Shown piece after piece: positions 35,563 through 44,070 of a stretch of DNA of 64,000 bases; positions within the stretch are counted from its first letter, which is position 1, and each line of letters opens with the position of its first letter. The notes under the pieces were generated by a model. The model worked only from the letters and a program-made list of their open reading frames with translations. It made no database searches and was not told the origin of the DNA. This DNA comes from Bacillota bacterium (GTDB lineage Bacteria; Bacillota; Clostridia; Acetivibrionales; DTU013): assembly GCA_023435745.1 (NCBI GenBank), contig JAEZMD010000017.1:62001-126000 (forward strand), in the 5' to 3' direction. Position numbers and translations under genes: made by a program.

Positions 35563-36348
35563 ATGAGTTTACTTGAAGCAATTATTTACGGGGTAGTTCA
35601 GGGATTGGGTGAGTTCCTGCCTATATCGAGCACGGCGCACATTATACTGGTGCCATGGCTTTTTGGGTGGGAGAGCCAGGGACTGGCTTTTGACATTGCG
35701 CTGCATATGGGGACACTTGTCGCAGTGGTCATTTTTTTCTGGAAAGACTGGATCAGACTGATCAAGGCTGGTCTGACCGATGTGAAATCAAATGACGGGA
35801 AGCTTTTTTGGTGTATTGCACTTGCATGCATCCCCGGCGGTATATTTGGCTTGTTATTTGAAGATTACATAGAAACGACATTCAGGAATCCACTATTAAT
35901 CGGTGTCATGCTCATCGTTATGGGTATTGTGATTTATGCAGCCGACAGGTATTCCAAATCAGAGATCGTCCTAAAGGATATCGGCTTTAAAAGAAGCTTT
36001 CTCATTGGTTTGTCACAGGCGCTGGCAATGCTGCCCGGTGTTTCAAGGTCGGGCATTACCATGGCGGCGGGCAGAGCACTGACAATCAATAGGGAGGATG
36101 CCGCGCGTTTCACTTTTCTGCTTTCAACTCCGTTTATTTTTCTAAGCGGTATTTACAAGGCCAAGGATATTGCAAACATATCAGTGGATGTGCTGCCTTT
36201 TGCCGTTGCAGTCCTGACTTCGGCTGTTGTCGGCGCTCTGAGCATCAAATTCATGCTTTCATACCTGAAAAGAAAAGGCTTCGCCATATTTGCGGTTTAT
36301 CGTTTTTTGCTTGGCGCGATTGTCATTATAGTTGCAATAACGCGCTGA
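35563..36348 (+). CDS. uppP: Undecaprenyl-diphosphatase (BacA/UppP)
   Basis: 261 aa, GGGAGG upstream. Signature motifs VQGLGEFLPISSTAHI (residues 12-27) and LPGVSRSGITMAAGRAL (about 156-172) in a multispan membrane protein. It recycles the peptidoglycan lipid carrier and contributes to bacitracin resistance. Confidence 0.95.
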   Translation: MSLLEAIIYGVVQGLGEFLPISSTAHIILVPWLFGWESQGLAFDIALHMGTLVAVVIFFWKDWIRLIKAGLTDVKSNDGKLFWCIALACIPGGIFGLLFEDYIETTFRNPLLIGVMLIVMGIVIYAADRYSKSEIVLKDIGFKRSFLIGLSQALAMLPGVSRSGITMAAGRALTINREDAARFTFLLSTPFIFLSGIYKAKDIANISVDVLPFAVAVLTSAVVGALSIKFMLSYLKRKGFAIFAVYRFLLGAIVIIVAITR

Positions 36349-36432
36349 AGTAGGTCTGTGGTCACGTCATAGGACTATGTACCTATTAAAACAAAGGAAT
36401 GAAGAACTATATAGAAGATTGGAAGTCTTTGT

Positions 36433-36504
36433 TATAATTTAGTAGAACATTAGCGTTTCTCCTATTTTTAGGGGCATGGGGGTTCAACCCCATGTTTTTT
36501 TTTT
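36433..36504 (+). terminator. Terminator with a preceding -10 element (possible short transcript)
   Basis: CATGGGG (36475-36481) pairs with CCCCATG (36488-36494) across a six-base loop, followed by ten T. About 35 bases upstream is TATAAT at 36433-36438 without a clear -35. It most simply ends uppP transcription; a short leader RNA of tsaD is also possible. The 247-base gap 36349-36595 contains nothing else. Confidence 0.7.
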
Positions 36505-36595
36505 GCTCCTTCCGCTCAGGCAAAATATGATGCATTGTCTTGTAAAGCATTCATAATTGGGCTATTATACTATTGGAAAGTGCAGGTGCTTCTAA

Positions 36596-37630
36596 TTGGA
36601 TCAAAAAGATATTGTTATATTAGGCCTGGAGACAAGCTGCGACGAAACGTCTGCGGCAGTAGTGATAAACGGAAGAAGGATACTTTCGAATATTATTTCC
36701 TCTCAGATCGATCTGCATAAAAAGTTTGGCGGAGTCGTTCCGGAAATTGCGTCACGCAAGCATGTGGAGCTTGTACTGCCGGTCATCGATCAGGCTCTGG
36801 AGGAGGCAGGCGTTGGACTCGAGCAACTGGATGCCATAGGGGTCACTTATGGACCGGGGCTTGCAGGTGCATTGCTTGTTGGACTTTCTGCGGCAAAGGG
36901 ACTGGCTTTTGCCACAGGAAAGCCTTTGATAGGAGTGCATCATATTGAAGGGCATATTGCTGCCAACTACCTGGAGAATGAAGCCCTGAAACCGCCCTTT
37001 GTGTGTCTTGTGGCGTCGGGCGGGCACAGTCATATTGTGTATGTTTCCGACTACAACCGGTTTGATATTCTGGGGCAGACCCGTGATGATGCTGCCGGAG
37101 AGGCATTTGACAAAATCGCCAGGGCATTGGGCCTTGGGTATCCCGGCGGTCCGCTGATTGATGCGGAGGCGGCAAAGGGCAACAGCAGAGCAATAGATTT
37201 TCCGAGAGTCCAATTTCATGACGGAAGTCTGGATTTCAGCTTTAGCGGGCTGAAAACTGCCGTTCTGAATTACCTGAACGGAATGCTTCAGAAGAGCTCG
37301 GACATTCATCTTCCCGATGTATGCGCCAGCTTTCAGCAAGCTGTTGTGGATGTACTGGTACGCAACACCATACTGGCCGCCGGACAAAAGGGCGTGAAGC
37401 ATGTGGTGCTGGCAGGCGGAGTCGCGGCGAATTCGCAGTTGAGAACAGATATGAAGGCAGCTGCAGAGCAGGTTGGGATGGAGATATTCTATCCGCGGGC
37501 GGTGCTATGTACTGATAATGCGGCAATGATCGGATCGGCAGCCTATTATGAGTTTAAAAGAGGGTGCTTGGCGGCATTGGATTTGAATGCTGTTCCAAGT
37601 CTGAAGCTTGGCTGCCAAAACTGTGGATAA
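36596..37630 (+). CDS. tsaD: tRNA t6A threonylcarbamoyltransferase TsaD
   Basis: 344 aa starting at TTG 36596 with AGGTG upstream. ASKHA fold: LGLETSCDETSAAVV (residues 8-22), GGVVPEIASRKHVE (about 44), metal ligands HHIEGH (about 119-124) and the GGVAANSQLR loop (about 281). It transfers threonylcarbamoyl to A37 of tRNA with TsaB and TsaE, encoded about 13 kb upstream. Its last codons overlap a DnaA-box-like element. Confidence 0.95.
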   Translation: MDQKDIVILGLETSCDETSAAVVINGRRILSNIISSQIDLHKKFGGVVPEIASRKHVELVLPVIDQALEEAGVGLEQLDAIGVTYGPGLAGALLVGLSAAKGLAFATGKPLIGVHHIEGHIAANYLENEALKPPFVCLVASGGHSHIVYVSDYNRFDILGQTRDDAAGEAFDKIARALGLGYPGGPLIDAEAAKGNSRAIDFPRVQFHDGSLDFSFSGLKTAVLNYLNGMLQKSSDIHLPDVCASFQQAVVDVLVRNTILAAGQKGVKHVVLAGGVAANSQLRTDMKAAAEQVGMEIFYPRAVLCTDNAAMIGSAAYYEFKRGCLAALDLNAVPSLKLGCQNCG

Positions 37631-37928
37631 CTTTATCTTTTCCACAACCTTCCATACAAATTACACTTCCAGAAACAAACATCCAGTTATGGCAAAAATC
37701 TACATTTGACGTATTCTGTCGAATAATAAAATCTGTATCGAATCGAAAAAATGTACATCTATAAGTACATGAATCGCGCCATTCCACGCAATTTGCGTCT
37801 TCGAGCCTGTTTGGGAGAAAATGCGAAAAATGCAGAGATACCGCCTGTGAATTATGTGGAAAATGCGCAGGAATTGCGTATAATGTAGGATCTTCGTGTG
37901 TGGATAAGAATGTGGATAGTGTGGATTA
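37622..37928. promoter_or_regulatory. Cluster of DnaA-box-like elements
   Basis: Perfect TGTGGATAA (inverse of TTATCCACA) at 37622-37630 and 37899-37907, near matches TGTGGATAG 37911-37919, TGTGGATTA 37920-37928 and TGTGAATTA 37847-37855, and TTTTCCACA on the other strand near 37643. The last three on the right are spaced 9-12 bases. They fill the 344-base gap 37631-37974, which has no convincing gene. A DnaA-titration or DnaA-regulated site is the likely explanation; no dnaA/dnaN gene is nearby, so it is not obviously oriC. Confidence 0.5.
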
Positions 37929-37974
37929 AAGGTGTCGGAAATTGATGCTTTAGAAGATTGGAGAAGCGAAAAAA

Positions 37975-38640
37975 CTACTCATTATTTGAATATTCCGAGT
38001 AATTCTGAAGCACTTTTTTCACATATCCCTGTGTTTCGGCATAGGGAGGAATGCCTCCGTACTTTGCAACAGCGCCGGGACCTGCATTATAGGCAGCCAG
38101 AGCCAGATCCAGATTGCCGTCGAATGCGACGAGTTGATCTTTCAGATATCTTGTACCGCCGTCAATATTTTCACTGATGTCAAAAGGATCCTCAACGCCA
38201 AGGCCTTCAGCCGTACCCGGCATCAATTGCATCAAGCCCTGCGCGCCGGCCCTGGATATGGCATAGGGATTGAAATTGGACTCCTGCTTGATGACCGACC
38301 TGATCAGATTGGCGTCTACATGATATTTTTGAGAGCTTATAGCAATGCTCTTTTCGATTTCTTCGGACCATTGACTCTTATCTATCACCATGCCCGATTT
38401 ATTGGCTGCAAGAGCCAGCAGGGCCTTCTGAATGTTACTGGTTGCGGGGCTGCCTGAAGCAGCACTTATAATGCTTGCGGAAGAAATATCATCAGCAGAT
38501 GTAAGCGCGGAGGTGTCAACGGCATTATTGAGAACCTGTTTGAAAGGTACGCTTTCGGAAGCACCCCTGATTTTGACCGGCACCCTGCTTTGAATCTCGT
38601 TGAGTTTTTGTTGAAAGATATCCGAAATATTCGGGATCAT
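37975..38640 (-). CDS. Lytic transglycosylase (SLT domain)
   Basis: 221 aa with GGAGGG upstream on the minus strand. Residues 1-100 are a low-complexity Ser/Ala N-terminus without signal peptide. The SLT domain (about 105-215) has the catalytic Glu in IKQESNFNPYAIS, GAQGLMQLMP and AYNAGPGAVAKYGG. It cleaves the MurNAc-GlcNAc bond of peptidoglycan. Signal-less members include Bacillus YjbJ-like proteins. The inverted repeat at 38673-38700 lies in its 5' leader. Confidence 0.88.
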   Translation of the reverse strand: MIPNISDIFQQKLNEIQSRVPVKIRGASESVPFKQVLNNAVDTSALTSADDISSASIISAASGSPATSNIQKALLALAANKSGMVIDKSQWSEEIEKSIAISSQKYHVDANLIRSVIKQESNFNPYAISRAGAQGLMQLMPGTAEGLGVEDPFDISENIDGGTRYLKDQLVAFDGNLDLALAAYNAGPGAVAKYGGIPPYAETQGYVKKVLQNYSEYSNNE

Positions 38641-38672
38641 TTTCAGCCCTCCGCTACTATGTACATTTTACA

Positions 38673-38700
38673 TTAGTTCTTATCGCAAATAAAGAACTAA
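38673..38700. promoter_or_regulatory. Inverted repeat in the transglycosylase leader
   Basis: TTAGTTCTT (38673-38681) and AAGAACTAA (38692-38700) are perfect inverted 9-mers with a ten-base loop, about 33 bases upstream of the transglycosylase start. Either an operator or a 5' stem. Confidence 0.4.
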
Positions 38701-38796
38701 ATGGACAATCCTATACATAATATATCGGAAGAAGAAGGATATATATTGAGGCGCTTGTGATAAAAATCCCGACGCGAAGTTTTGAAACGGCCGGTT

Positions 38797-39183
38797 TTAG
38801 GAAATGTTGCGCTCTGACTTCCGGCAGAATTTTGAGCATGCGTTTTTACGTTCGCCGTCGAATTGCCTGACCGTAAAGAGCTGACAGTGTCCCATGGACG
38901 GATCCTGCTCCGATTCGTATGACGGCTGCTGCAACAGTTCGGCATCCGGGCTCAGTGAGGACCCATTGGGAGGAGTTTCGGGCTCATAGGAAGCAGAAAT
39001 AAAAAATTCACACTCAATGCATTTCGCTTTGAGCCCGGAGGGTGACCAGGTCTCTACTTTCCTGATATATTTTATACAGCGGAAATCCCTTGAAACAATC
39101 CCGTGAATTTTGCACAGGATGTCTCTGTTTATATGTATATTGATTCCTCTGGCACAGTTGCTGCAGTTCCCAGGCTTTTTCAT
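38797..39183 (-). CDS. Cys-rich conserved hypothetical protein
   Basis: 128 aa from ATG 39183, which has AGGGGG five bases upstream; the longer frame begins without a site. About ten Cys in CxxC-type pairs (CSNCARG, KCIEC, CSKFC) suggest one or two metal-binding knuckles. No known domain is recognised. Monocistronic, divergent from the DUF402 gene at 39397. Confidence 0.6.
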   Translation of the reverse strand: MKKPGNCSNCARGINIHINRDILCKIHGIVSRDFRCIKYIRKVETWSPSGLKAKCIECEFFISASYEPETPPNGSSLSPDAELLQQPSYESEQDPSMGHCQLFTVRQFDGERKNACSKFCRKSERNIS

Positions 39184-39396
39184 CCGTACCCCCTGACCAT
39201 AAAGCATTCTCTGCCTGCCCGATTCGGTGCGGGCATGTCCAAATCCATATTATCATAATAGAAAGTGACATGGCAAATAATGGGAAATATGGCCATGTGC
39301 AAGGGAAATGGTTCTGTTCCAAAATGGCCGATTCTGGGGTATAATAATTCATGTGAAGATAGGGTAAAGTGAATACAGACAGGAGAAGTACGGAAT

Positions 39397-39867
39397 ATGA
39401 GAAAGCCCGTAATTTTGCGCAGAAGGTATATCCCATATGAGATCGTTGATATTTCTTCAGATGAGCTCTTGTTCAGGAGTGATGAACTTCTGGTCACCAG
39501 ATGGACTGCGATCAAACCACGGCCTGACTTTTACGGGGGTATTTCATTTACCTTCCTGAACAGGGGGTACAAGCTTGGCAGGTTTTACGACAGGGACGGA
39601 CGGTTTCTGTATTGGTACTGCGACATTATTGAGGTCCTGCATGACGCGTTGTCTGATACTTATACGCTCAATGACCTTCTGCTGGACATCAAGGTATTTC
39701 CGGACGGAAGGGTTATACTTTTGGATGCGGAAGAACTTGCTCAAGCTATTGAAGATGGCCTGATTACCGGCAGACAGGCCTGTATGTCGCTCAGAACGCT
39801 TGACAGTCTTTTAAAGATGATCTATGACGGCAGCTTTCCGCCTGCGGAATGCGAGGGATGGAGCTGA
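39397..39867 (+). CDS. DUF402 protein (nucleotide phosphatase/RNA-binding family)
   Basis: 156 aa, CAGGAG upstream. Pattern Y-I-P-Y-E and WYCDIIEVLHDALSDTYTLNDLLLDIKVFPDG (around residues 72-103) is the DUF402 core with conserved Asp residues that bind metal in nucleoside tri/diphosphatases of this family (Ntdp) and in FAU-1. Stop codon directly abuts the PHP gene start. Confidence 0.82.
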   Translation: MRKPVILRRRYIPYEIVDISSDELLFRSDELLVTRWTAIKPRPDFYGGISFTFLNRGYKLGRFYDRDGRFLYWYCDIIEVLHDALSDTYTLNDLLLDIKVFPDGRVILLDAEELAQAIEDGLITGRQACMSLRTLDSLLKMIYDGSFPPAECEGWS

Positions 39868-40716
39868 ATGACCCATTATGACTTGAAATATATAGACCTG
39901 CACACACATACGACTGCATCGGACGGCAGCATGACACCGGCTGATCTGATCAGACATGCTTTTGACAAGGGGCTGGCGGCTGTGGCCGTGACAGATCACG
40001 ATACGGTCAGCGGAATTGGTCAGGCACTGGAAGAGGGCGACAGGCTCGGGATCGAGGTGATCGCCGGGGTAGAGATCAGTGTGGATTTTACCACTGAAAT
40101 GCATCTGCTGGGGTATTTTCTCAACGGCCATTGCGAACCGATCCTCAAGACGCTTGAAGACCTTCGTGAGAGAAGAGAGGAGCGCAACCCCAGGATCGTA
40201 AATAAGCTCAATGAGCTTGGTTTTGATATTACCATGGAGGAAGTTAACGGTAATGCCGGGGGCGGTAATGTAGGAAGACCGCACATTGCCAGAGTTATGA
40301 TAGAGAAAGGCTATGTGAATAACATTGATGAAGCCTTCGAGAAATATTTGAGCTCAGGTAGACCGGCATACTTCAAAAAGGATAAGCTGCTGCCTCAGGA
40401 GGGAATAGCTGAGATCACCCGCTCAGGCGGGATTCCCGTACTGGCGCATCCTTTTTTCATCGGTCTGCCGTACGGTCAGTTGGATCAACTGGTGAAAGAG
40501 CTGGCCGGATATGGACTGAAGGGTATTGAGGCATACTATTCCTGGCATACGGAAGAACAGACGTCATCGCTGCTGCGAATCGCCCGAAAGCATGGTCTGC
40601 TGGTCACGGGAGGCAGTGATTTCCATGGCAGCTTCAAGCCCGATATTGAGATAGGGACCGGTACAGGCTCGCTGAAGGTGCCGTACAGCCTGCTCACAGG
40701 GCTTAAGCAAATGTAG
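39868..40716 (+). CDS. PHP-domain phosphoesterase
   Basis: 282 aa. Metal ligands: DLHTHTTASDG (residues 8-18), VTDHDTVSG (around 42), GVEIS (around 67), AHPFF and a final GSDFHG (around 250). It resembles RnaAM/YciV-type 5'-nucleotidases/3',5'-nucleotide bisphosphate phosphatases. Co-transcribed with the DUF402 gene. Confidence 0.83.
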   Translation: MTHYDLKYIDLHTHTTASDGSMTPADLIRHAFDKGLAAVAVTDHDTVSGIGQALEEGDRLGIEVIAGVEISVDFTTEMHLLGYFLNGHCEPILKTLEDLRERREERNPRIVNKLNELGFDITMEEVNGNAGGGNVGRPHIARVMIEKGYVNNIDEAFEKYLSSGRPAYFKKDKLLPQEGIAEITRSGGIPVLAHPFFIGLPYGQLDQLVKELAGYGLKGIEAYYSWHTEEQTSSLLRIARKHGLLVTGGSDFHGSFKPDIEIGTGTGSLKVPYSLLTGLKQM

Positions 40717-40771
40717 TGAGCTGAACAGTTATAACATCCAGAGGCCAGGAAATAAGCGGTTTTCCGGCATC

Positions 40772-40800
40772 TTGACAAGGGGCCCGAATCTGAGTATAAT
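40772..40800 (+). promoter_or_regulatory. Consensus promoter of smpB
   Basis: TTGACA (40772-40777), 17 bases, TATAAT (40795-40800): a full consensus SigA promoter about 95 bases before smpB. It may also serve ssrA by read-through. Confidence 0.85.
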
Positions 40801-40833
40801 GAGAACGAACCGAAACGATAAAGGTACAAATTC

Positions 40834-40862
40834 TAAGCCCTTTCCAGGAAGGGTTATTTTTA
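40834..40862 (+). terminator. Leader hairpin before smpB (attenuator-like)
   Basis: TAAgCCCTT pairs with AAGGGTTA around a six-base loop, followed by TTTTTA. It lies between the consensus promoter and the smpB start, so it would end part of the transcripts. Confidence 0.5.
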
Positions 40863-40894
40863 TCGGTCCGGGAGATTAATGGAAGGTTTTAGTT

Positions 40895-41359
40895 ATGGCA
40901 AACGAAGGAATAAAGGTCGTCGCTCAAAATAAAAAAGCCAGACATGATTACTTTATCGAGCAGACAATGGAGGTCGGTATCGTACTGTCGGGCACAGAAG
41001 TGAAATCGATCAGGCAGGGCAAGGTGAACCTGAAGGACAGCTATGCAATGATCGAGGGCGGCGAGGTCATACTCAACGGCATGCACATCAGCCCTTATGA
41101 ACAGGGGAATATTTTCAATAAAGACCCCCTGCGCGACCGGAAGCTTTTACTGCACAAAAGCGAAATTAACAGGCTGATCGGCTATACGCAGCAGAAGGGC
41201 TTGTCATTGGTGCCGCTGCAGCTTTACTTCAAGAGGGGCATTGTGAAGCTGGAGCTTGGGATCGCCAAGGGCAAGAAGCTGTATGACAAGAGGGATGACA
41301 TGGCGGAGCGGGATGCCAAACGCGAGATCGACCGTAAAATGAAGGAACAGTATAAGTGA
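40895..41359 (+). CDS. smpB: SsrA-binding protein SmpB
   Basis: 154 aa, GGAAGG upstream. KKARHDYFIEQTMEVGIVLSG and HISPYEQGNIFNKDPLRDRKLLLHK are typical of SmpB; the C-terminal tail is Lys/Arg/Glu-rich. It binds tmRNA, whose gene lies 125 bases downstream, in trans-translation. Confidence 0.96.
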   Translation: MANEGIKVVAQNKKARHDYFIEQTMEVGIVLSGTEVKSIRQGKVNLKDSYAMIEGGEVILNGMHISPYEQGNIFNKDPLRDRKLLLHKSEINRLIGYTQQKGLSLVPLQLYFKRGIVKLELGIAKGKKLYDKRDDMAERDAKREIDRKMKEQYK

Positions 41360-41484
41360 CACTTGACAAGTGAATAGCTTTATCGTCAAATAGGCAATTT
41401 TACGAAGTAAAATGTGCCAAAAGGGGACATTCTTCAGCTCGTGAGGAATACCGGATTTTGGAGGAGTGTCACCTTACCATTTAT

Positions 41485-41951
41485 GGGGGCGTATTGGTTT
41501 CGACGGGGTTGTTGAGACCAGAGTAGCGGGTAGAGGATTCTCGTTGGCCTCTTTAAAAAACGGGAAACTTAAAAATAAACGCTAAAAACGATAATTTCGC
41601 TTTAGCTGCTGCCTAATATAGGCAGCCCGTCGGTCCGGGGTTTCTGCACCTCGGGTAGCCGGCGTCATTAAGTCAGGCCTTCGGTGTAGGAAGGTTAAAC
41701 ACTGGAACTGTTGCGGCGGTAGCCTTGAGCTGTAACAGTATTTAAAGGATACCAAGGGTGAAACTCTGACTGCGGAGGTTCACCGGAGGGAAATCAGTGC
41801 CAAGGTCTCGGACGCATAGGCGAGCAGCAAGCGCAAGCTTGCGACCAGCCTCGAAAGAGAAACCAGGCATTGGACAAATCACAGTCTACACCCGTAGAAG
41901 CGCTGGAGGATATGATTTCGGACAGGGGTTCGACACCCCTCGCCTCCACCA
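41485..41951 (+). ncRNA. ssrA: tmRNA (ssrA), enlarged
   Basis: 5' end GGGGGCGTATTGGTTTCGAC pairs with 3' end CGCCTCC plus ACCA (41941-41951), forming the tRNA-like part with GGGTTCGACACCC as T-arm. The tag frame 41581-41616 reads GCT AAA AAC GAT AAT TTC GCT TTA GCT GCT GCC TAA, i.e. AKNDNFALAAA. A total of 467 nt is about 100 nt longer than usual; an extra hairpin region around 41800-41870 (GCAAGC-GCTTGC core) accounts for most of it. A TTGACA at 41363 with a weak -10 and the smpB promoter are candidate drivers. The 3' end is a classic prophage/island attachment site. Confidence 0.93.
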
Positions 41952-41970
41952 AATCTATCAAGCTAGATTG

Positions 41971-42012
41971 ATACAATAAGAGCCGATCAGAAATGACCGG
42001 TTCTTATTGTAT
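41971..42012 (+). other. Long stem-loop after ssrA
   Basis: ATACAATAAGAGCCG (41971-41985) pairs with CGGTTCTTATTGTAT (41998-42012, one G-U pair). A smaller stem AATCTA/TAGATT lies before it at 41952-41969. It may process or terminate the tmRNA precursor. Confidence 0.55.
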
Positions 42013-42036
42013 TCATGGGCAAAATAGCGTGAAATC

Positions 42037-42080
42037 AAGGGCTTCCAAGGTCACGAGGTTGACTTCGGAAGCCCTTTTTT
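42037..42080 (+). terminator. Rho-independent terminator after ssrA
   Basis: AAGGGCTTCC (42037-42046) and GGAAGCCCTT (42067-42076) with a 20-base loop and T6 tract. It ends plus-strand transcription from smpB-ssrA facing the minus-strand defence operon. The remaining gap to 42197 holds nothing recognised. Confidence 0.75.
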
Positions 42081-42197
42081 GTTTTTTGACAGACCATGAC
42101 CATAATCAAACTGGCATTCATGCCTATTAATGCCAGAAAGCTGCACCCCCGCCGACGCAGATAATTAAAAGGTTGGAAAAAATTAAAGAGTTCGCTA

Positions 42198-43208
42198 TCA
42201 CTGAGCTTGGTGACTTTCAAGCCAGCGCAACAAATATGGTCTATCATTGTTAGCCGGTGTTTCATACCATTGTGAACACAAACGGTATTGGGTGCCCCGT
42301 ATTTCGAGCGGTTTGGAATAATACCGTATCGGATTGTATTCTGCATTGGCCGGTACGAGGAGCGGAAAATCAATTCCGAAAATCTTTTTAGAATAGTCCT
42401 TGTCAAGCATAAGCTGTACTTCATCTTTATCAGCAGCCCCGCGTTCCAGTGCGTCCCGAAGAAGTGTCTGAGCTATCTTGCCGATTTTCAATTCTGATAA
42501 TGTGTCATTTGAAATATCCTCCGGCGCTGCCGAAGAAATAGATGGCGCCCTTCGGACTGCCCGTTCCGTCTCAAACATTTTTACGAGTTGGTATGAACGG
42601 AGAAATAATTCCGAGGTGTCCGAAATCCCGTCGCTTGCTATGAGAATGGGTTTAAGCACATGATCATTGAAATCTTCGTTTGCTATAACCCGCGCGGAAA
42701 AGTCGAGGCCATTTTCACAGAACAAATTATTTAAATCCTCAATACACGGGTTCAAGTCATCCAAAACGGCGGCATGAATCTTGGGCGATCCAAAGATAAG
42801 CTCTCCGTGTGTTGTGTTGAAATATCCTTGAATGCACATTGCCGTGCGGAGAAGTTTCTTTATGACTCTTTCGACGGTCTCCATTTTGCTTCCGTAATTT
42901 AGGCCGCTCTCATGATAAGCGACATCGATGGCATAGATATACGTGCCGCTATCGGACAAGGTGATGCCTACTGCATCGGCCTCCGCTTGCTGGAGCAGCT
43001 GTATTAGCGAGTTTTTCTTATATATGTCGAATCCGTGTCTATTGGCAAAGTGCTCATTGGATCTTTGCATAAAGCGTTCAAGGGCCTCGGCATTATGTAA
43101 TTGCCAAGTAGGTGAAGGCTTCCAATTCGTCTGTACCACCTGGCATTCCTTGACGTGTCGCAGCCACGAATAAAACAGAGACTCGCCCATTTCTATTTTC
43201 AATACCAT
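42198..43208 (-). CDS. Conserved protein of unknown function, nuclease-like features, last gene of defence operon
   Basis: 336 aa, start ATG 43208 after AGGGTAGGTGA. I do not know the family by name. A central segment EADAVGITLSDSGTYIYAIDVAYHESGLNYGS (about residues 74-105, split here as EADAVGITL and YAIDVAYHE) followed by two helices rich in Lys/Arg (VERVIKKLLRTAMCIQGYF) and a later strand GELIFGSPKIH resembles a PD-(D/E)xK-type core in which the usual Lys is replaced. C-terminal part ends with a small-domain-like LRWLESHQAQ. It is 42 bases after the HTH gene and in the same direction as mod/res, so a DNA-acting accessory or effector role is likely but unproven. Confidence 0.5.
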   Translation of the reverse strand: MVLKIEMGESLFYSWLRHVKECQVVQTNWKPSPTWQLHNAEALERFMQRSNEHFANRHGFDIYKKNSLIQLLQQAEADAVGITLSDSGTYIYAIDVAYHESGLNYGSKMETVERVIKKLLRTAMCIQGYFNTTHGELIFGSPKIHAAVLDDLNPCIEDLNNLFCENGLDFSARVIANEDFNDHVLKPILIASDGISDTSELFLRSYQLVKMFETERAVRRAPSISSAAPEDISNDTLSELKIGKIAQTLLRDALERGAADKDEVQLMLDKDYSKKIFGIDFPLLVPANAEYNPIRYYSKPLEIRGTQYRLCSQWYETPANNDRPYLLRWLESHQAQ

Positions 43209-43250
43209 TCACCTACCCTTCCCAAATGCCTTCTCCAGAAGAAATACAGT

Positions 43251-44036
43251 TTATCGATCTTGGCTTGACATAATTCTTTGGTGCGGTTTACAAGCCAAGT
43301 CGAGAGCATATTCAATCCCAAACGCAGGCTTATGGGTTTTGCTGGTTCTGGTTATGTATTTAATCAAGACTCTTTCGCTCTCGGTAAAATCATCTATCGG
43401 CATCTCCGAAGTCCAGTATACTTTGTCGACACGCGATACTTCTTTTGCAATATTAATGGGGCAGTTCAGGTAAACAGAACTGATAATACTGGCGAGTTCG
43501 CTCTTCCATTGCGGCATGGCATTAATGCGTGATTCAATAGTTGGTTGAGAAAAAAACACCTTTTTTGCTTCCCTAAATTTATCAAAATCCTGAGTGGTCA
43601 CGGAAGTAAGCAGATCTGGGGTAATGCAGAGAATATCAGCGAATTGCTTAATCCTCTTGGGGGGTATGCCTTTTGTCTTTGCGCGGTAAACAACGCCAAA
43701 AGTAACGCCAAGGAGAACCGCGATGTCAACCATGCTGATACCATAAACGAATTTCACGGCGTCAAAAATATCAATAGGTATCCCTTTGCCGTCGTTATAA
43801 TCGTCAAGCCATGATGAGAATTGATCATATGAAATCCGACATTCGTTTAGCTGTTCACGCAAGAATCGCGGGGCATTTGTCGTTGCGTAAGTAAAATATT
43901 CTAAACTTGCACTCCAGTCCTCACACACTTTTGTATCGTCTGTTATTTGCTCCCCGTACTTATATGTACTCCCATGCCCAGCGCAAGTTCCGCTAAAATT
44001 GAACTCGCAGGTTTTACACTGTTTCTCTAAATTCAT
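43251..44036 (-). CDS. Cys-rich helix-turn-helix protein in defence operon
   Basis: 261 aa with AGGGGTA upstream. N-terminal Cys cluster CKTCEFNFSGTC...VCEDW (residues 7-39) looks like a zinc or Fe-S knuckle. Residues 88-150 include an HTH-like stretch MVDIAVLLGVTFGVVYRAKTKGIPPKRIKQFADIL. No recognised domain beyond this. It lies 34 bases after res and 42 bases before the unknown 336-aa gene. A regulator or DNA-sensing partner is possible. Confidence 0.55.
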   Translation of the reverse strand: MNLEKQCKTCEFNFSGTCAGHGSTYKYGEQITDDTKVCEDWSASLEYFTYATTNAPRFLREQLNECRISYDQFSSWLDDYNDGKGIPIDIFDAVKFVYGISMVDIAVLLGVTFGVVYRAKTKGIPPKRIKQFADILCITPDLLTSVTTQDFDKFREAKKVFFSQPTIESRINAMPQWKSELASIISSVYLNCPINIAKEVSRVDKVYWTSEMPIDDFTESERVLIKYITRTSKTHKPAFGIEYALDLACKPHQRIMSSQDR

Positions 44037-44070
44037 AACGATACCCCTTTACCCCTTCATACGTACAAAA

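Noticed and set aside
37717..37723. Spo0A box TGTCGAA downstream of tsaD
   Set aside because: A single 7-mer match occurs by chance often and no downstream plus-strand gene follows; not enough for a regulatory claim.
37751..37888. 45-codon frame between tsaD and the transglycosylase gene
   Set aside because: No ribosome binding site, lies within the DnaA-box region, and no similarity recognised.
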